Of a stretch of 64,000 nt of DNA, positions 1 to 10,822 are shown in pieces. Source of the DNA: Raphanus sativus (taxonomy: Eukaryota > Streptophyta > Magnoliopsida > Brassicales > Brassicaceae); assembly GCF_000801105.2 (NCBI RefSeq), contig NC_079515.1:2790001-2854000 (forward strand), in the 5' to 3' direction. A program made the translations under genes and the position numbers. Numbering within the stretch: the first letter of the stretch is position 1; every line of letters starts with the position of its first letter. Under the pieces are notes generated by a model that had not been told where the DNA came from, did no database searches, and saw only the letters and a program-made list of their open reading frames with translations.

Positions 1-620
1 AATATTAGAGCAAATGGGAGTAAATAAATTAGAGAAATTAAGAGGAAAATACCGAGTAAACAAATAATAAAAGAAAAAAAGTAGAAGTCAAATCGAACTT
101 TGATTGATTCACTTCTGAATAACTAAAGAAAATATTTGTTTGGTTTATACTTTATACAGTAGTTGAACTGATCAAAATTTATATCACTGATATATTAACG
201 CTATAGTGGACAAACATCCAAAGATTAACTATTTCTATTTCAGGTTTTACTAGTTTATACTTGATTCAATAGACCAAAAAACTACAGTAAATCAAATAGT
301 ATTTGGATAGTAACAACTTTTCCTACTTATAAACGTTCTACCTAAGTCCATCGAACTTAAAGACACTAGTGATCTCTAAGTAACAGATCTCGTGCGATAG
401 AAAAGGAGCGATGCATTTGCAAACCAAATTATGCAAATTCTTAATGTCATTGTTAGTCTTCTGGTTTAGGTTTCTACACTTTCAGGGACCAGAAGAAACG
501 ACTCGAGCCAGAAAGAAATCATTTTTATCCTACCCGAAAAAGAAGAATGTCATTGATACATCACCGCCTTGTGCCATCTCAACAAGCAGCAAACACCATA
601 TCAGTGGTCTAAAAGACCAT

Positions 621-1988
621 TCAGTTGCTAGAACTTGAAGTTCTTGGAGTCAGCAATCCTCGGCGCACTTCAGCTCTGTAATCAGCTGGCGATATCTTTG
701 GAGGTAATGTATTGTTTGCTGCAGCCAGGATCTGTAATTGTTTTGTCCCACAATATATGAGGAAATGGTCTCCGACTATGTTAACATCTTAAAGAGAGCT
801 AAAGCATATGAAAGAGATGAAAGCGTTGGTTCTACCTGGTGAGGTAGTTTGCCCCAAACACTCCCTCCATAGTACATGATTGGTCGTTCTGTGGAATAGA
901 AAGAAAAAACGCAGGTAACCAACGTTAACACTTTTTGATTCTACTCCCAGCAACACAAGCAGAAAAATCTAAAAGACCGAGAGGTTGAACAGAAAGGAAA
1001 TTAGGAAACCACTCTGAATGCACTTAAACTAACCAGATAAATCCACAGTTGGGTCGTTGTATTGATGCATTGCAGTTGCCCAGCCTGTTCAAGAGTACAT
1101 AAATAAGACAAGGCAAGACAATCGAGTGCTTAAGCAGTGACTTTAAAACACTTCATCTCATAAAGTTCAAAGATTTTAACCAAGGAGCTTGACTAATAAA
1201 CTAGAACTCACTCATCATCTGTTTAGCATAGCATCATTTGATACGAAAAAAACGACCAGACACTGAAGATGATACCAAACAAATATTTAATTAGTCAAAT
1301 TCAGATTCATACGTTGGCTTAAAAGCTGATAAGCTTCACTCGTAGCGCAGTCCTTCAGAGTGGCTATCTTTTGGGAAGCTTTCTCCATCTGAGAACCAGT
1401 AGCCAGAGGCTGACTTCTCTCACCATCCTTGTGCTGCTGGCTACTTGCACGATCTGCATATTTATCTTCAAAAACTTCAGCAAGTAACAAAGATCATAAC
1501 AAGCAAAACCTGATATAGCATATTGCATTCCCTAAAGCTCAAACAATGATCATCTCTCTCAAGAACCGCTAATAAAGAGTGAGAGAGAGAGAGCAAGATC
1601 TAATCGCATGGTTTTAACAGATTCGCTAGCAAATCAACGAGTGTATCTACAAAATCAGATTACTTCTCTTCCACATCTCTCTGATCTACGTAGTAACTAC
1701 AAAGAACTAGCTAATCTAGGAATAATCACGAACTCATTTGATTCGTTTCTAGCAAAGAAGATGAAGATCAGAGAGAAAGCGAGAGCAAATATACCTCCTA
1801 TCTTCTTGCTATTCCCAGAAGGATTCCTGTGAGGCGGAGATGAAAGATCGGAGACGAGGAGAGTAAAAGATCACTCAAATTAGCAAGAACGAGAGAGGAA
1901 GGATAGAGAGAAGAAGAAGAAGAAGAAGCGGAAGTTACCTTTGATTAGGGGGAGTGTATTTCTTCGTGTTGGAGCTCGGATCCGCCAT
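621..1988 (-). CDS. Small conserved plant protein of unknown function (At3g07580-like), 5 exons, 135 aa
   Basis: I assembled five exons on the minus strand: 1988-1939, 1826-1795, 1474-1313, 888-836 and 731-621 (stop TGA). All junctions are GT-AG and all phases match (50+32+162+53+111 = 408 nt). The protein starts MADPSSNTKKYTPPNQ, has a charged Gln-rich middle, and ends with a segment containing RPIMYYGGSVWGKLPHQ and then PPKISPADYRAEVRRG. There are no membrane segments or catalytic motifs that I recognise. The divergent position beside SmD1 matches At3g07580, as I recall it an uncharacterised gene. The exon 3 acceptor (AAG) is weak, so that junction is least certain. Function is unknown. Confidence 0.72.
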
Positions 1989-2427
1989 TGACGAGAGTTA
2001 GGGCTTGCGCAGATTCGCCGGAGAGCAGCAGCTCCTCTCTCTACCGTCGAGAGTGGAGATCTGTCAGTCAACTCTCGATTTAAGCGAATTATCAATCTTG
2101 TGACGCGCAGCGCGTGTTTATCAAGCGATCGCGCGCTTTTGTTTAGACGCCTTTTCTGTAATTTACGGTTCGCGCAATTACCCGGTTAGCTAAACCAAGT
2201 GTAAATAAAAGGGAGATTTGTAATCTGTTTTTGGTTAGCTTTCGGTCAATCCCGGTATATAATTCGCAATGGGCTGTGTTTTACGGCCCAACGATGCTTT
2301 AAAGTGTTATATCCAAAATAGAAGTCGGATCCGTGCCCGCTTGCTAAGAAGGGTTTTGAGGGTTTCGCAGTTTCTGCAGTCTTCTCTCCTCTCCGATCTC
2401 TTCGTCTTCTCCACAGGATCCCCAAAG
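1989..2427. promoter_or_regulatory. Shared divergent promoter of the At3g07580-like gene and SmD1
   Basis: Only 439 bp separate the two start codons, which point away from each other, so both 5' UTRs and promoters must lie here. A GGGTTTTGAGGGTTT stretch near 2350 resembles the telo-box/site-II type of plant housekeeping promoter. No clear TATA box was seen. The regulatory role is inferred from geometry. Confidence 0.5.
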
Positions 2428-3107
2428 ATGAAGCTCGTCAGGTACTGTTTCGATTCTCACTAAGTATCGATTCGATTCCCGTTCTTGAGCGCCTTAGCTG
2501 ATTTGTGTTATTGTTTTGTTTCGATTTGGGTGTATTATTGGATCGATTAGGTTTTTGATGAAGTTGAACAATGAGACTGTGTCGATCGAGCTGAAGAACG
2601 GAACTGTGGTCCATGGAACCATCACTGGTAAACTTCTATTTTATCTTTACTAGTATCGATCCGTTGGCTTAATCGCATCCGTAGTAGCTTTAGCGAACAT
2701 ACAGATTAGAGTTTATTCATTGAAGTTAAGCTGGTTGATTTGGACAGGTGTTGATGTGAGCATGAACACTCACTTGAAGACGGTTAAAATGACTCTCAAG
2801 GGGAAGAATCCAGTGACAATGGACCATTTAAGCTTGAGGGGTAACAACATCCGCTACTACATTCTTCCCGATAGCTTGAACCTGGAGACTTTGCTTGTGG
2901 AAGACACTCCTCGAGTTAAACCTAAGAAGCCTGTTGCTGGTAAGGCTTCCTTCATTTTTTTGATGTGAAATTGTATAGGGATAAGATTGTTTTTATCAAT
3001 CTGTTTATGATTCTTTCTTTCTGTGGTTCTTAGGGAAGCCTGTTGGACGAGGCCGTGGACGTGGTGGTCGTGGGCGTGGTGGGGCTGGTCGTGGCAGAGG
3101 TCGTTAA
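2428..3107 (+). CDS. SmD1: Small nuclear ribonucleoprotein SmD1
   Basis: SmD1 is one of the seven Sm proteins that form the heteroheptameric ring on U1, U2, U4 and U5 snRNAs in the nucleus. Four exons fit: 2428-2441, 2551-2627, 2748-2939 and 3034-3107, giving 118 aa. The protein begins [16 protein letters not shown]. It carries Sm1 ([16 protein letters not shown]), Sm2 ([19 protein letters not shown]) and a C-terminal RG-rich tail, the usual target of arginine methylation. Phases are consistent and length is close to the family norm of about 115. This is the only complete SmD1 in the window; truncated copies lie near 20.4 and 31.7 kb. Confidence 0.96.
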
Positions 3108-4555
3108 GTTTCAGCAAAGCAGTGCACTGGAAACAGTTGAAGGCGAGTGAGTTTGAATTTTGTAGGAAGTGGGAACCCTTTGGTGTCTTAGGAGAATGTA
3201 CTGAACTATGATGTATTTAGCAACTCTTTGCAAAGGAAACATCTGTGGTAAGATTTGGGCTGTGTAATGCGACTTCGTGGAAGATTTAGCTTTTCATTTC
3301 ATAAGAGCATGTGCAAGTAAAGAATCTGTGTGGTTTATGGGTTTTTATTCATGTGACAAATCTGACTTTCAAAATGCATTAACATGTTGAAACTTGAAGT
3401 ACTTGAGTGAAGAAAATATGTTATGTATATCTCTACGGAGGAGGAAGCTGGAAGATATCAGACTTGCATCAAGTCGACAAGTTCCATTTGAGAGCTTGTG
3501 TGTTTTGTTTCCAGGTCACTTACAGTTCTTCCTGACTCGCCTTGGCCTGCTTGTTTGGGTTCCACATCAGCTCTGGTTGCTCCCTCGGTGAACATAGACT
3601 TGCTAATTTTTTTTGTTCTTCCATTTTCTCGTCATCCTCATCGTCTGATCATTCCAAGACAGATTCATCTAATTCAACGTCGTCGTCATTAGGATTTTAT
3701 ACATCACATTTCAGATCTGTAAAAGTAAAAAATCATCAGTTGTCCAATTACCTCTACAAAAAATCCATCTAATGAGTCAAAATCCGATAACCCTAGTAGT
3801 TAACTGTGAAATACAAGTTAACAATGACATTATCAGATATGAAAGTATGTGTAGTTACCTGCGTCTATATTTTTAGCATGACCATGACTTAATATGTAAT
3901 CTGAGCTTGCAGTTTTCACAGAATAATATATATATATATATATACTGGAAGAAATTTTCAGTATAAATGTCTTCAAAAGTTCAAGTTAGCAATCTCATAC
4001 TAATTCCAAAAAGTCATAGACTTCTAGTTCAAGAGTAACAGCTCTAAATTCTCGGAAACGTCATCTCAACCACAAATTCACTTGTGCTCAAGCAATGGGT
4101 ATAAATGATGTTTGTAGCATTTCACAACTAATGGGATTTGACATAAACAACATGTCTTCACATAGAAGCTAGAACCCACTCTTTGTTGCAGCAAAAGGAG
4201 GACTAAGCTTGCTTCTTAAGTTGTTGGTTTGAAAGCCATAATGTTTATGATCATGGTGGTAGAAAAACAGAGATGTCCAGCACTTCCCTGGAGGAAAACA
4301 CCAAAGAAAAGGGAGTCCCTTAAATATTTGATCTCCTCTCAGATTGTACTAACTAGAACAAAGAATTTCAGATGCAAGCACACACACGAGAAAAACAGAG
4401 TAAGCAGATTCCAGAAATATGATTTAAACAAAAAAAATATGACTAGTGTAAAGATCTTTTGATTCGAAGCTAAACCCATCAATTCTCCTCTCATTTCCGC
4501 CGCCGCTATAAACAGCAACCGCCGTGATCAGGTTTCTCCTTCGTTCTTTGCTGGG
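3108..4555. other. SmD1 3' flank and spacer without a supported gene
   Basis: The first 300 bp are SmD1 3' UTR; they recur near 20.4 and 32.1 kb. A short (TA)n run lies near 3930. Short ORFs here lack recognisable domains and good codon structure. At 4490-4560 a GC-richer stretch forms the left flank of the copia insertion and may have belonged to a transcribed unit interrupted by it. Confidence 0.6.
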
Positions 4556-4560
4556 TATCT

Positions 4561-4776
4561 TGTTGGATCTAGCAAACTCAAGAAAGAACAAGTGTTTCTG
4601 AAAAAGTACTATGAGTTCTTATTGAATAATCTCGAGTTACAAAAGTTCTTAAATAGATGAAGCAACAAACTGAGATCCTAAAATTACTGAGTCTCCTAGA
4701 TAATAGGAAGACTTATTCAAATCATAACAAACTCAAACAACTCCTAAAGACTCGGTCATGATGACTTTATTCTTCA
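4561..4776 (-). repeat. 3' LTR of copia element 1
   Basis: 216-bp direct repeat of 9822-10037 with only a few mismatches (for example around 4610). It ends TG...CA, and the polypurine tract abuts it on the internal side. Confidence 0.95.
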
Positions 4777-4813
4777 AACCCTCCCCTAAACTGAAAACAC
4801 TATGTTCTTCAGT

Positions 4814-7800
4814 TTACTCCAACTTCGAACACACTCCCATAGCACTTCTAAGCTTCTCGAACACATCCAACTTAACTGGCTTAGTCATGATATCGGCCAA
4901 CTGACTCTGTGTAGAACAATACTCCAAACTGATTACACCTTCATTCACTAGTTCACGCAGGAAATGAAACCTGACATGAATACGCTTGCTCCTACCATGT
5001 AGAACAGGATTTCTGGACAACTTAATTGCAGAGCTGTTGTCACACCAAAGCGTTGTGAAGTCCTCTTGAGCAAACCCGATTTCTTCAAGAATATTTCTCA
5101 TCCAAACAGCCTGACATGCTCCGTTTGCAGCAGCTACATACTCAGCTTCTGTTGTAGACAAAGTAACAATGGGTTGTTTCTTTGAAGACCACAAAACTGC
5201 TCCTCCTCCTAGCATGAAAACATAACCCGATGTGCTTCTTCTATCATCACCATCTCCTGCATAATCACTATCCACAAAGCCTTCCAACTCTACTGCTTCT
5301 CTGTCACGCTTGTATTGTATTCCAAAGTCCAATGTGCCTTGTACATACCTCAAGATTTGCTTAGCTGCCAACAAATGCTGCTCGGTTGGCTTCTCCATGT
5401 ATCTGCTCACCAGATTCACTGAATATATGAGATCAGGTCTTGTTGCCGTAAGGTACCTTAAGCTCCCAACCAGCTGCTTGAACTCCGTAGGATCAACACT
5501 CTGTCCTGAACCCTCCTTCGTCAGCCTTAAGTCCGTAACTGTTGGATTCTTGACTGAGTTGCATTGATCAAGACCAAAGCGTTGCAGAGTCTCAGCAGCA
5601 TACTTCTTCTGATTGATGAAGATACCATGCTGTCTTGAATCACTTCCACTCCTAGGAAATACTTCATTTTTCCTAAATCAGTCATGGAAAACTCCTTTTC
5701 CATTGCCTCCTTGAACTCCTCCATCATCCGCATTGAATTACTAGTGTAAATCAAGTCATCAACATAGAGACTTACAATGAGTATCGCCTCTCCTTCTACC
5801 TTCACAAACAGGGTGTGCTCACAGTAGCATTTCTCGAAGCCCTGAAAAGTAAAGTAGCCCTCAATCCTGCTGTACCAAGCTCTAGGTGCTTGCCTTAAAC
5901 CATATAAGGCCTTCTTCAGCTTGTAAACTCTGTTCTCTGCTCCCTCAACTTCGAAACCAAGTGGTTGGTCTACGTACACATCTTCATCAAGCTTTCCATG
6001 CAAGAAAGCACTCTTTACATCCAACTGAAACACATACCACCGTCGTTGTGCAGCAACTCCAAGTATCATTCTGATTGTATCCCACCTAGCCACAGGTGCA
6101 AACACCTCGTAGAAGTCCACTCCATGAGTTTGATGAAACCCCTTAGCCACCAATCTAGCTTTGAACTTGTCCACTTCTCCCTTCTTGTTAAGTTTGGTCT
6201 TGTAGACCCACTTAACTCCTATCACTTTCGTGTTCTCTGGAGGTTCCACCAGCTCCCAAGTGTCATTAGCCTCGATGGAATTGATCTCTTCTTCCATTGC
6301 CTTCCTCCACCTATCTTGTCTCACAGCTTCTTCAAACTTTACCGGGTCAGCAAGATCAGTGAACATGGCCATCATCTCATCACTGTCTTCTTCTGTCATC
6401 ATACCTCTATATTCACAGACATAGTCTCTCATCCATACTGGTCTCTGCTTGCTTCTCCCAGCCCTATTTCTCTCTGCAATCGGGCTTTCCTTCTCTGTGT
6501 TTACATCGGTGGCTGTTGCTACTGCCTCCGTGTTAACCGCTTCAACCCTTTCTTCTTCTGTTGTTCCTCCGTTTTGTACTTCACGTGCTTCATCATCTTC
6601 ACTAAGCTCAACAAACTTGTCTTCCTCAACTTTCTCTTCCCAATCCCATTCCTTCTTCTCATCAAACCTCACATCCTTGCTGATGATGATCCGTTTCAGG
6701 TCTGGATCATACAGTCTGTAAGCCTTCGACTCCTTGCTCACACCAAACATCACACACTTCTTGCTCTTCTCATCTAGCTTCACCCTTCTCTCATATGGTA
6801 TAATCGCAAAGGTTGTGCACCCAAAAACCTTCAAATGACTCACCGAAGGTTTGTGATTACTCCACTTCTCTGCTGGAGTGACATTTCCGAGGATTTTGGT
6901 TGGGCTTCTGTTGAGTATATGCACCGCGTACTGAGCTGCTTCTGGCCAGAATCTCAGAGGCACCTTCATCCCAAAGAGCATACACCTCACCATGTTCATA
7001 ACACTCCAGTTCTTCCTCTCTGCAATCCCGTTCTGTTGAGGTGTATAGGCTGCTGTTAGTTGCCTCTTGATGCCTTGCTCAGTGCAGAACTCTTGGAAAG
7101 CTTTGGAATTGTACTCTCCTCCTTGGTCAGTTCTCAGACAAACCAACAGGCTTCCTGACTCTCTTTCTGCGGCATTCTTAAACTCTTTGAAGACTCTGAA
7201 TGCCTCAGATTTTTCTGCAAGAAAGTAAGTCCAGCACTTGCGACTATAATCATCAATAAAGTTGATTATATACCTTTTACCACTCTCTGATATTGGTGAT
7301 ATAGGACCGCATATGTCACTGTGCACCAGTTCCAAGCCACGACTTGCCTTCCACACACTCTGCTTGGGAATGGCCTCTCGATTCTGCTTGCCTTTCATGC
7401 ACACCTCGCAGACAGCTTCACTCATATTAATCCTTGGCAAGCCAGTCACCATTGCCTTTTCAGCCAGAGCTTGTAGGTTGGTGTGTCCTAAGTGACCAAA
7501 TCTCTTGTGCCACAGCTCCTCTGTCTCCTCCACAGAGCCTTGGATCTGGTTCATCAGCATCTCTTCTTTCGGTTCTCTAACTCTCGCCTTCACCACAAAC
7601 ATTCGATTTGTGGACATCACTGATTGCATGAGAAGTCTATTCTGCTGCTTATGCCATATCTCACACACATCATCATCAATCACTATTCTCAATCCCTTCT
7701 GTTGCAGCTGCCCAACACTCAGGAGGTTGTTCCTTAAGCCAGGAACATAGTAGACAGATGAGATCAGTTGAGTGGTGCCATTGATCTCCAATCTCAGGTT

Positions 7801-8511
7801 TCCTCTGCCTTCCACCAACATCTTCCTATCGTCTCCAAGTTTGATTTGTTGACGAAACTTGTTGTCCAAATCAGTGAACCACTCCATGACTCCGCACATA
7901 TGGTTGCTGCATCCTGAGTCCAGATACCATACTTTCTCAATCTCCACAACCGTCTGCGCCATGAGCAGCACATCTTCCTCCAACTCAGCATAGTTAGCAC
8001 TCCTCTCCCAGCTTGGACATTCGTTTTTGAAATGCCCCAGCTTATGACACTTGTAGCACTCGATCTTGCTCTTGTCAAGTGTTGGTCTTCCTCTTCCATA
8101 TCCTCCTCTACCACCACGGTTTCCTCTTCTCTGAGCATAGCCTCCCATGCCTCTACCTCCTTCCATTCTCAGAGCAAGCTCATCACCCGTGTGTTTACTG
8201 AGGTTCTGCTCGTGCACCAGCAGTGAGCTCTGCAGCTCATCAACAGTCAGTTCCTTGATGTCTTTTGACTCCTCAATAGCACACACAATGTATGTGAACC
8301 TTTCAACCAGAGTACGCAAGATCTTCTCCACTATCTTGTCATCTGGCATGTCCTCTCCAAGGTTCCTCATGTCATTTGCCACCACCATAACTCTTGAGAA
8401 GTACTCAGTGATTGAGTCTCCCTCCTTCATTTCCAGTACTTCGAAATTCCTCCGAAGTCTCTGCAACTGTGCACTCTTCACTCTCTTGTTGCCTTGATAC
8501 TTCACCTTCAT
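4814..8511 (-). pseudogene. Copia pol (second gag copy, protease, integrase, RT, RNase H) broken by a frameshift
   Basis: A 994-aa ORF (8511-5527) begins inside the duplicated gag copy. It runs through the zinc knuckle, protease (DSGCSNH), GAG-pre-integrase (ELWHKRFGHLGH), integrase core and reverse transcriptase (YVDDLIYTSN). Near 5640-5620 the frame shifts, and the C-terminal RNase H continues in another frame as a 201-aa ORF (5419-4814, with ADIMTKPV near the end). The lesion separates RT from RNase H. All plus-strand ORFs over this interval are antisense shadows. Confidence 0.88.
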
Positions 8512-9534
8512 CGACTCCCATATGTCTTTGGAGGTCTCCTTCTTTGCTATGGTTTTGAGAATCGTCTATTCGATTTGTGGACATCACTGATTGCATGAGA
8601 AGTCTATTCTGCTGCTTATGTCATATCTCACACACATCATCATCAATCACTATTCTCAATCCCTTCTGTTGCAGCTGCCCAACACTCAGGAGGTTGTTCC
8701 TTAAGCCAGGAACATAGTAGACAGATGAGATCAGTTGAGTAGTGCCATTGATCTCCAATCTCAGGTTTCCTCTGCCTTCCACCAACATCTTCCTGTCGTC
8801 TCCAAGTTTGATTTGTTGACGAAACTTGTTGTCCAAATCAGTGAACCACTCCATGACTCCGCACATATGGTTGCTGCATCCTGAGTCCAGATACCATACT
8901 TTCTCAATCTCCACAACCGTCTGCACCATGAGCAACACATCTTCCTCCAACTCAGCATAGTTAGCACTCCTCTCCCAACTTGGACATTCGTTTTTGAAAT
9001 GCCCCAGCTTATGACACTTGTAGCACTCGATCTTGCTTTTGTCAAGTGTTGGTCTTCCTCTTCCATATCCTCCTCTACCACCACGGTTTCCTCCTCTCTG
9101 AGCATAGCCTCCCATGCCTCTACCTCCTTCCATTCTCAGAGCAAGCTCATCACCCGTGTGCTTACTGAGGTTCTGCTCGTGCACCAGCAGTGAGCTCTGC
9201 AGCTCATCAACAGTCAGTTCCTTGATGTCTTTTGACTCCTCAATAGCACACACAATGTATGTGAACCTTTCAACCAGAGTACACAAGATCTTCTCCACTA
9301 TCTTGTCATCTGGCATGTCCTCTCCAAGGTTCCTCATGTCATTTGCCACCACCATAACTCTTGAGAAGTACTCAGTGATTGAGTCTCCCTCCTTCATCTC
9401 CAGTACTTCGAAATTCCTCCGAAGTCTCTGCAACTGTGCACTCTTCACTCTCTTGTTGCTTTGATACTTCACCTTCATCGACTCCCATACGTCTTTGGAG
9501 GTCTCCTTCTTTGCTATGGTTTTGAGAATCGTCT
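7601..9534. repeat. 967-bp direct tandem duplication inside copia element 1
   Basis: 7601-8567 and 8568-9534 are two adjacent copies of the gag-protease segment, differing at about a dozen positions that I noticed. The junction is abrupt at 8567/8568 (atcgtct then attcgattt). Because 967 is not a multiple of three, the duplication itself destroys the gag-pol frame. Confidence 0.9.
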
Positions 9535-9766
9535 TGTCAATGGAGGCGAAGAGGTAGTTCTTCACCTTCAGATCCTTAAGCTTCAGCTCTGCTTGTTCGC
9601 TTCTCTGCGCTCCGGTCAAGATCACACCGGCCTCCGGTTGCTTGACTCCCGTCTCAACAAGCTCCCACCACTCCTTTGAGCGAAGCAAGTTCTCCATCAG
9701 CATCGCCCAATGCTCGTAATCTCCATCAAACTTTGGGATGTTCAAGGATGACTCTTTCTCACTCAT
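8621..9766 (-). pseudogene. Copia gag with start of protease, truncated (copia 1, 5' part)
   Basis: A 381-aa ORF starts just inside the primer-binding site. It holds a copia gag with a UBN2-type region, a CCHC zinc knuckle (CYKCHKLGHFKNEC) and the protease motif WYLDSGCSNHMCG. It ends at a TGA that corresponds to a Trp codon in the second copy of the duplicated segment. Past it, the junction of the 967-bp duplication shifts the frame. This part can therefore yield gag but not a continuous gag-pol polyprotein. Confidence 0.85.
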
Positions 9767-9821
9767 TCTCTCACACGTTTACTTTCACTCGAATGATCGA
9801 ACACAGAGCTCTGATACCACT

Positions 9822-10037
9822 TGTTGGATCTAGCAAACTCAAGAAAGAACAAGTGTTTCTGAAAAAGTACTCTGCGTTCTTATTGAATAAACTCGAGTTA
9901 CAAAAGTTCTTAAATAGATGAAGCAACAAACTGAGATCCTAAAATTACTGAGTCTCCTAGATAATAGGAAGACTTATTCAAATCATAACAAACTCAAACA
10001 ACTCCTAAAGACTCGGTCATGATGACTTTATTCTTCA
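9822..10037 (-). repeat. 5' LTR of copia element 1
   Basis: Matches the 216-bp repeat at 4561-4776. The tRNA-iMet primer-binding site lies two bases inside it, which fixes the element's orientation. Confidence 0.95.
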
Positions 10038-10042
10038 TATCT

Positions 10043-10822
10043 CACGCCACCTCATCAACATGATTACTCCAATCAATATCATCTTCTCTGTTTTGATCAT
10101 CCGCTTTACATCTCCGGTCAGCTCCTCCTCCTGACGCCGGAGACACCGGATCGAATTTGATTTTCTGGTGAAGTTAAACTAATTATCGAAGAGAAAAAGG
10201 AAAGCCGCAGAGAGAGAGAGAGAGAATTGATTTATGAATTGCACGTGATATGTAATTTACTAGTTTTTGACCAAAAAAGAAAAAAAAAAGAAACACATAC
10301 GACCAATTAAATCCGTTATTTTTCTTTTTATGGTTAGGTGACTAAAAATTGAAATATGATCTATTAAGTAAGTAACCTAGTATTTATTTTGTCTCTAGCG
10401 AGTGAAGGTTTAATTGCCAAAATCGATCTTGGGAACATACATTTCCGTATAATGATGATATGTTGTGGGGTCCACTCAGCGCAACAAATATGGGGGGGTG
10501 CAAGCTTGATCGTACAGGTCGTTAGACGTAACTGTGGTCGCCTTTGCCCCTACGATCTTACCTAAATACCAAATGTACCCCTAATTACGCGAGTAACGAA
10601 TCTGGGTGTTCACTGTTCGGTACAGACTGTATGACGTCGGATGTAATTAGTCGATACTACCTCTACTATTTTCCCCTGAATACTAACTTTTTGCCCCTGT
10701 AACTGCCACAAGCTCTCGACGACTCGCCACAAATTTCCATTTCGTATTTTGTCTCACTCTTTTTCTCTCTCTTTCTCTGAGAAAGTTAATAATCACCTTT
10801 TTCGTTTCCTTCCTCTGCAACA
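10043..10822. other. Right flank of copia 1 and upstream region of the CCCH gene
   Basis: GC-richer sequence continues to about 10180, then a (GA)n run near 10210. AT-rich intergenic DNA follows to about 10780, where a CT-rich stretch precedes the ATG at 10823. If the copia element and one target copy are removed, a minus-strand reading frame starting at 10082 stays open across the empty site for about 60 codons, but I do not recognise its product. Confidence 0.5.

Larger units (their letters stand above)
4561..10037 (-). mobile_element. Ty1/copia LTR retrotransposon, complete ends, internally duplicated and frameshifted
   Basis: The element is bounded by two nearly identical 216-bp LTRs (4561-4776 and 9822-10037) starting TG and ending CA, and flanked by the 5-bp target duplication tatct (4556-4560 and 10038-10042). 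Read on the minus strand, the 5' LTR is at the right. A primer-binding site matching the initiator-Met tRNA end (TGGTATCAGAGC) lies at 9819-9808, and a polypurine tract lies next to the 3' LTR at 4793-4777. Domain order gag, protease, integrase, RT, RNase H identifies copia. LTR similarity implies a recent insertion. Coding capacity is broken by a 967-bp tandem duplication and by a frameshift near 5.63 kb, so it is probably not autonomous. Confidence 0.95.

Noticed and set aside
1..620. 75-aa ORF at 411-638 as a gene
   Set aside because: Overlaps the last exon of the minus-strand At3g07580-like gene and has no recognisable domain; the rest of 1-620 is AT-rich 3' flank.
5965..6777. 270-aa plus-strand ORF and several shorter plus-strand ORFs between 5.3 and 9.7 kb
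   Set aside because: They lie opposite the copia pol/gag frames and have no domain of their own; antisense shadows.
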